Source of the DNA: Nocardioides halotolerans DSM 19273
GTDB taxonomy: Bacteria; Actinomycetota; Actinomycetes; Propionibacteriales; Nocardioidaceae
NCBI RefSeq assembly: GCF_000422805.1
Contig: NZ_AUGT01000026.1
Coordinates: forward strand, 16,013 to 80,012
Reading direction: 5' to 3'
Length of the DNA stretch: 64,000 bases
Shown: piece after piece, positions 60,487 through 64,000 of the stretch
Position numbering within the stretch: position 1 is the stretch's first letter
How the letters are laid out: every line of letters starts with the position of its first letter
Made by a program: the position numbers and the translations under genes
The notes under the pieces: generated by a model
Told to the model about the DNA's origin: nothing
The model's input: only the letters and a program-made list of their open reading frames with translations
Databases searched by the model: none

Positions 60487-61305
60487 ATGCCCGAGTACCG
60501 CTTCGAGACCCACAGCCCGGTCGACCTGGTCGTCGAGATCAGCAAGGGCAACGTGCACGTCGAGTGCGTCGACACCCACGAGTCGATCGTCCGCGTCGAG
60601 GGCCGCAACGCCGACGACGTCACGGTCGAGCAGCACGGCGACACGATCAGCGTGATCGAGCCCGGCCGCGGCCGGATCTTCGGCGACAACGCGCTGCGCG
60701 TCGACGTCGTCGTCCCCGACACCAGCAACCCCGCGATCCGCACCGGCAGCGCCGACATCCAGGTCGAGGGCCGGGCCGGTCACGCCCAGCTGCGCAGCGG
60801 CTCCGGCGACTGCACGATCGACGCCGTCGACGGGCACCTGCTCGTCGAGACCGGCTCCGGCGAGATCCGGGTCGACGACGTGCACGGCAACCTCAAGATC
60901 AAGAGCGGCTCCGGCGACGTCGAGGTCGGCCAGGCCGGAGGCACCAGCTCGATCTCGACCGGCTCGGGCGACGTCTCCGTCGAGAAGGCCCGCAGCAACA
61001 TCGTGGTCAAGACCGGCAGCGGCGACCTGAGCATCGACTCGGCGGACGACGACACGTCGTTCAGCACCGGCAGCGGCGACGTGTCGATCGACCTGGTCAA
61101 GCGGGGCCGCCACACGGTGAAGGGTGCCTCCGGCGACGTGTCGATCGGCGTCAAGGCCGGCGTTCCGGTGTGGACCGACATCACCACGGTGTCCGGCACC
61201 ATCCGCTCCGACCTGCAGGGCGCCGGCCAGCCGGAGGAGGGCCAGGACCACATCGAGGTCCGCGCCAAGACCGTCAGCGGCGACATCGCCCTCAGCGAGG
61301 TCTGA
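60487..61305 (+). CDS. DUF4097 beta-solenoid protein
   Basis: A 272-residue protein built of repeated strands with a GSGD/E turn: RSGSGDCTI, ETGSGEIRV, KSGSGDVEV, STGSGDVSV, KTGSGDLSI, STGSGDVSI, KGASGDVSI and TVSGDIAL, spaced by about 20 residues. This is the DUF4097/DUF4098 adhesin-like parallel beta-solenoid. There is no signal peptide or membrane helix, so it appears cytosolic, unlike many homologues. It lies 123 bp after the ribbon-helix-helix gene; the two occur together in other actinobacteria as far as I recall. The biochemical role of the family is not established. ATG 60487 is used; GTG 60478 would add three residues. Confidence 0.85.
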   Translation: MPEYRFETHSPVDLVVEISKGNVHVECVDTHESIVRVEGRNADDVTVEQHGDTISVIEPGRGRIFGDNALRVDVVVPDTSNPAIRTGSADIQVEGRAGHAQLRSGSGDCTIDAVDGHLLVETGSGEIRVDDVHGNLKIKSGSGDVEVGQAGGTSSISTGSGDVSVEKARSNIVVKTGSGDLSIDSADDDTSFSTGSGDVSIDLVKRGRHTVKGASGDVSIGVKAGVPVWTDITTVSGTIRSDLQGAGQPEEGQDHIEVRAKTVSGDIALSEV

Positions 61306-61451
61306 CTCGCCCGCAGCACGCAGCTTCCGCACGACCGATCCGCACGCACCACCCGCAAGCACGATCAGCAACCACGATCAGCAACCGCAGTCAGGCCGAC
61401 TGTCGGTGCCCACAGCAAGACTGGACTCACCAGGAGACAAGGAGCACGGCC

Positions 61452-61598
61452 ATGAGCAACACGATGATCGAGATGCAGGCCCGGCACCAGATCCAGGAGC
61501 GGCTCGCCCGCGCCTCCGCACCCCGGCTGCCGCTGACCACCCGCCGCCACCGCGTCGCCGAGCGGCTGCGCAAGGTCGCCGACCGCGTCGACGGCTGA
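61452..61598 (+). CDS. Small basic helical protein (48 aa)
   Basis: A 48-residue protein, MSNTMIEMQARHQIQERLARA..., predicted as two amphipathic helices separated by APRLPLTTRR, with net positive charge. AAGGAG lies about nine bases before the ATG, a good ribosome binding site. It follows the DUF4097 gene by about 146 bp of sequence with no other open frame. The gap contains repeated GCACGATCAGCAACC-like units. No function can be assigned. Confidence 0.65.
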   Translation: MSNTMIEMQARHQIQERLARASAPRLPLTTRRHRVAERLRKVADRVDG

Positions 61599-61625
61599 CC
61601 CGCCCGGCTCCCTACGACCGCTTCC

Positions 61626-62615
61626 CTACGACCGCATCGCGACACCCCGCCGCCAGTAGCCCATGAAGGCCACCTGGCGGCGGTCCATGCCCAGCTCCCT
61701 CACCAGCAGCCGGCGCAGGCCGGTGACCGTCCCCGACTCGCCGGCGATCCAGGCGTAGACCCCGTCGAGGTCGTGGCCCACGGTGGCCACCGGGAGGTCG
61801 ACGTCCTCCCCCGACGACGAGTAGACCGGCGTCTCCCACAGGTCGGGATCCACCTCGGTCTCCGGCACCGGGTCGTCGCTCCCCGCGACGCCGAGGTGGC
61901 GACGTACCTCCCGGTCCAGCCGCGACCCGTGCGGCGCACCGTCGCGCGGCAGCCAGACCACGTCGACGTTCGCCGGGGCCGGCACTCCCGCCAGCGCGGT
62001 CGCGTCGCGGCCCACCGGCACCTCGACGAACGCCGCCCCACGCGCGTCCCGGTCGAGGTCCTCGAGGATGCGGCAGATCGCGGGCGCGGCGGTCTCGTCG
62101 CCGACCAGCAGCAGCTCGCTCGCGGTGCCGGGCGTGAACTCGATGCCGCCGAACGGCACCCCTCGCCGCGGCGCCATCACCACGAGCCGGTCGCCCGGCG
62201 CGGCCTGAGCCGCCCACGCCGATCCCGGCCCGGTCGCGTCGTGCTCGAGGTGCAGGACGAGGTCGACCACCAGCCGCGGCTCGGCCGGCGTGCCGCGCAC
62301 GGCGCGCACCGAGTAGGTCCGCAGGTGCCCGCGCTCCGACTCCGGCAGGTCGAGCCACGTGCCCCACCACGAGTCGTCCGCGCCGGCGAACGACGGCAGC
62401 CGGCCCGCGTCGTCCGGGAAGACGAGCTTGATCCGCTGGTCGTAGAGCGGGCCGTCCACGCCGAAGTCCGCCAGCGCCGGGCCGCCCAGTTCGACCCGGA
62501 CGAAGCTCGGCGAGATCCGCTCGACCGTCTCCACCTCGACCTCGTCGAGGACCATCGGCAGCGGGGCGGTCGGCGTCTCGGTCGGGGTCTCGGTCGGCGT
62601 CTCGGCGGCGAGCAT
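61626..62615 (-). CDS. Siderophore-interacting protein (FAD-binding ferric reductase family)
   Basis: A 329-residue cytosolic flavoprotein of the ViuB/FscN family, which reduces ferric siderophores to release iron. An N-terminal TPTETPTETPTAP repeat precedes the FAD domain (ERISPSFVRVELGG, DQRIKLVFP, LRTYSVRAVRG with the R-x-Y-[ST] FAD motif). An NAD(P)-binding half follows, with LLVGDETAAPAICRILEDL, AFVEVP, VYAWIAGESGTVTGLRRLLVRELG and FMGYWRRGVA. ATG 62615 fits a leaderless start beside an iron box; ATG 62639 would place the regulator site inside the gene. No siderophore synthesis genes are in the window. Confidence 0.92.
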   Translation of the reverse strand: MLAAETPTETPTETPTAPLPMVLDEVEVETVERISPSFVRVELGGPALADFGVDGPLYDQRIKLVFPDDAGRLPSFAGADDSWWGTWLDLPESERGHLRTYSVRAVRGTPAEPRLVVDLVLHLEHDATGPGSAWAAQAAPGDRLVVMAPRRGVPFGGIEFTPGTASELLLVGDETAAPAICRILEDLDRDARGAAFVEVPVGRDATALAGVPAPANVDVVWLPRDGAPHGSRLDREVRRHLGVAGSDDPVPETEVDPDLWETPVYSSSGEDVDLPVATVGHDLDGVYAWIAGESGTVTGLRRLLVRELGMDRRQVAFMGYWRRGVAMRS

Positions 62616-62619
62616 GGAG

Positions 62620-62638
62620 TTAGGGTAGCCTAACCTCA
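62620..62638. promoter_or_regulatory. IdeR/DtxR iron box over the siderophore-interacting protein promoter
   Basis: TTAGGGTAGCCTAACCTCA matches the 19-bp DtxR/IdeR consensus (TWAGGTWAGSCTWACCTWA) at 17 of 19 positions. On the minus strand TACCCT within it can serve as a -10, six bases before the ATG at 62615. Iron-loaded IdeR should therefore repress a leaderless transcript directly at its start. Confidence 0.85.
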
Positions 62639-62644
62639 TGAAAC

Positions 62645-62727
62645 GACCGGATCAGCGCAATCGCGCCCATTGGGCGCTGTTTCACGCGTGAAACAAGGCC
62701 GATCGGCGCATTTGCGCTGAATCGGTC
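62645..62727. repeat. Nested multi-hairpin intergenic element
   Basis: Outer arms GACCGGATCAGCGCAA (62645-62660) and TTGCGCTGAATCGGTC (62712-62727) pair at 14 of 16 positions. They enclose a GCGCCC/GGGCGC hairpin with a three-base loop (62663-62677), a perfect 18-bp palindrome TGTTTCACGCGTGAAACA (62678-62695), and a perfect GCCGATCGGC (62698-62707). It fills the gap between the siderophore-interacting protein gene and dcd. It resembles family A in having TTTCAC/GTGAAA arms, but the sequence is different. Confidence 0.8.
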
Positions 62728-62738
62728 CTGGGCAGCGC

Positions 62739-63320
62739 TCAGATCTGCGTGCGGTGGAAGTTCTGGAACGACCGCGAGGGGGTCGGGCCGCGCTGGCCTT
62801 GGTAGCGCGAGCCGTACTTCTCCGACCCGTAGGGGTGCTCGGATGGCGAGGACAGCCGGAAGAAGCAGAACTGCCCGATCTTCATCCCCGGGTAGAGCTT
62901 GATCGGCAGCGTCGCGACGTTCGCGAGCTCGAGCGTCACGTGCCCGGAGAACCCAGGGTCGACGAAGCCGGCGGTGGCGTGGGTCAGCAGCCCGAGCCGG
63001 CCCAGCGACGACTTGCCCTCCACGCGCGCGGCGACGTCGTCCGGCAGCGAGACGACCTCGTACGTCGACCCGAGCACGAACTCACCGGGGTGCAGGATGA
63101 ACGGCTCGTCGCCCTCGGGCTCGACGAGCCGGGTGAGGTCGGACTGGTCGGCGGCCGGGTCGATGTGGGGGTAGCGGTGGTTCTCGAAGACGCGGAAGAA
63201 GCGGTCGAGCCGGACGTCGATCGACGACGGCTGCATCATCGCCGGGTCGAAGGGCTCGAGGCTGATCCGGCCCGCCTCGATCTCGGCCAGGACGTCGCGG
63301 TCTGACAGCAGCACGCGCAC
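62739..63320 (-). CDS. dcd: dCTP deaminase (possibly bifunctional DCD-DUT)
   Basis: A 193-residue trimeric enzyme of pyrimidine deoxynucleotide metabolism that deaminates dCTP toward dUTP/dUMP. Signature segments are [67 protein letters not shown] (catalytic Glu in TLEL) and [12 protein letters not shown]. Mycobacterial homologues combine deaminase and dUTPase activity, so a direct route to dUMP is likely. The GTG at 63320 is used; a second GTG six bases downstream gives the commoner M-L-L-S-D-R-D start. Confidence 0.95.
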   Translation of the reverse strand: MRVLLSDRDVLAEIEAGRISLEPFDPAMMQPSSIDVRLDRFFRVFENHRYPHIDPAADQSDLTRLVEPEGDEPFILHPGEFVLGSTYEVVSLPDDVAARVEGKSSLGRLGLLTHATAGFVDPGFSGHVTLELANVATLPIKLYPGMKIGQFCFFRLSSPSEHPYGSEKYGSRYQGQRGPTPSRSFQNFHRTQI

Positions 63321-63384
63321 AACCTACCGGGGCTACGCTGTCGCCGAACCGGGCCGCGGGGTCCAGAGAGCCTGCGAGGTCGCC

Positions 63385-63816
63385 ATGCTCATCAACATCA
63401 ACGGCCAGAGCTACACCAGGTGGGAGGACGTCCCGGAGGACGTGCGCGCGCAGCTCGCCGCGACCCTCCCCGACACCGACCACAACGGCGTCCCGGACCT
63501 GCTCGAGGGCAACCTCTCGGGTGTCCAGGCGATGGTGCAGGGCGCGATGCAGTCCGGCGGCACGCCGGCCCAGTCGTTCACGTCGGTCAGCGTCGACGGC
63601 CAGCAGGTCAGCTCGCTCGGCCAGCTGCCGCCGGAGGTGCAGGAGCTGCTGAAGAACACCCTCGGCATCTTCCAGCCCGGCAGCGTGGTCGCACCGCCGC
63701 CGGCCACCGGTACGTCGCTGCAGCCGGGCCAGGTGATGCTCAACGGCGTCCCGACGACGGTCGGCGAGGCCGTCGAGGTCAGGAAGCCATGGTGGAAGCG
63801 GATCTTCGGCAGCTGA
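63385..63816 (+). CDS. Conserved hypothetical protein with EF-hand-like loop
   Basis: A 143-residue soluble protein. It opens INGQSYTRWEDVPEDVRAQL, then has DTDHNGVPDLLEG, a 12-residue loop with the D-x-D-x-N-G-x-x-D-x-x-E spacing of a calcium-binding EF-hand/dockerin-type loop. SVDGQQVSSLGQLPPEVQELL partly repeats the opening pattern (small strand plus P-x-x-[VL]-x-x-L helix). The C-terminus is basic (KPWWKRIFGS). The family and function are not recognised. It lies divergent from dcd with 64 bp between. Confidence 0.75.
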   Translation: MLININGQSYTRWEDVPEDVRAQLAATLPDTDHNGVPDLLEGNLSGVQAMVQGAMQSGGTPAQSFTSVSVDGQQVSSLGQLPPEVQELLKNTLGIFQPGSVVAPPPATGTSLQPGQVMLNGVPTTVGEAVEVRKPWWKRIFGS

Positions 63817-63875
63817 CGCCAGCGGGCTCTCCGTCGCGGCGCTGAGGTAGCATCTGCGCGCCGGGCCTCCGGCAT

Positions 63876-63948
63876 GCGGATGTAGCTCAGTTGGTAGAGC
63901 GCGACCTTCCCAAGGTCGATGTCGCGAGTTCGAATCTCGTCATCCGCT
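63876..63948 (+). tRNA. tRNA-Gly (anticodon CCC)
   Basis: A 73-base cloverleaf: acceptor GCGGATG pairs with CATCCGC, the D-arm is GCTCAGTTGGTAGAGC, the anticodon stem CGACC/GGTCG encloses loop TTCCCAA (anticodon CCC), and the T-arm is CGAGTTCGAATCTCG. The discriminator base is T. CCA is not encoded, so it must be added after transcription. TAGCAT (63848-63853) is a possible -10 for this gene. Confidence 0.95.
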
Positions 63949-64000
63949 CTGACTCATCCACTGTCACCGATCCGACGGCCAGCGCAGAGCGCGACGCTCT

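Noticed and set aside
61306..61451. Structured RNA between the DUF4097 gene and the 48-residue protein gene
   Set aside because: The region has short near-repeats (CACGATCAGCAACC) but no convincing stem or conserved RNA motif that I can see.

Overview
The window is a stretch of very GC-rich chromosome from an actinobacterium. Third codon positions are almost all G or C, GTG starts are frequent, genes overlap by GTGA or ATGA, and several promoters appear leaderless. The protein set (HutF-type histidine degradation, LuxR-type ATPase regulator, DUF1992, mycothiol-type DinB protein, IdeR-like box, SigE-like sequence) fits the Nocardioidaceae, for example Nocardioides. That placement is inference from sequence style only.

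Layout. 1-4.8 kb: the start of a cytochrome P450, an FMO-TetR-hydrolase operon behind a leaderless promoter, a RibD-like reductase and a TauE/SafE permease. 4.8-12.3 kb: nine leftward genes, nearly all overlapping, with an Asp-rich 76-residue peptide, a JmjC/cupin oxygenase, a ferredoxin-like protein, a UbiA prenyltransferase, a geranylgeranyl-reductase-like flavoprotein, a type III polyketide synthase, an isoprenylcysteine-methyltransferase-like enzyme, a second flavoprotein and Idi. The PKS, methyltransferase and flavoprotein trio resembles the srsABC phenolic-lipid operon of Streptomyces griseus, here joined to prenyl supply and prenyl transfer. 12.4-15.6 kb: a large LuxR-type ATPase regulator and a 46-residue protein.

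15.8-32.4 kb holds histidine catabolism in two leftward operons, allC-hutF-hutI and hutH-hutU. Both starts lie 57 bp from a matching 14-bp palindrome, and an IclR gene at 37.8 kb is the candidate regulator. Between the two operons are a nitroreductase, an M20 peptidase, an MFS transporter, DUF1992, two HpcH/CitE-type CoA-ester lyases, a secreted metzincin, an M48 protease, a DinB-like protein and a membrane protein. 32.6-39.3 kb: an MFS transporter, small membrane proteins, a NarL-type two-component pair, the IclR gene and DedA. 39.3-45.6 kb: two secreted proteins, a glycosyltransferase and a TetR gene coupled to a hemerythrin-SRPBCC fusion. 45.6-51.6 kb: a secreted clostripain-like protease with two tandem PrsW-like membrane proteins carrying zinc ribbons. 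51.9-57.6 kb: a membrane Fe-S oxidoreductase with an amplified GSLFD tail, a lipoprotein and two tandem proteins with a sigma-like N-terminus, one membrane helix and a PASTA-like region. 57.6-64 kb: a sodium/solute symporter divergent from a ribbon-helix-helix protein across an array of TGACGTCA boxes, a DUF4097 protein, an iron-box-controlled siderophore-interacting protein, dCTP deaminase and a tRNA-Gly(CCC).

The most unusual feature is a set of small palindromic elements scattered through the window. One family is a roughly 90-bp triple hairpin built on CACCGGGTACCCGGTG. A second is a roughly 60-bp long-armed hairpin beginning GGGATAGTCCCTGACG. They lie between genes, but they also supply the stop codons of three genes and sit in frame inside hutF and allC, adding about 25 residues to each enzyme. 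A separate 164-bp MITE-like element lies just upstream of the IclR gene. No transposase is present in the window.
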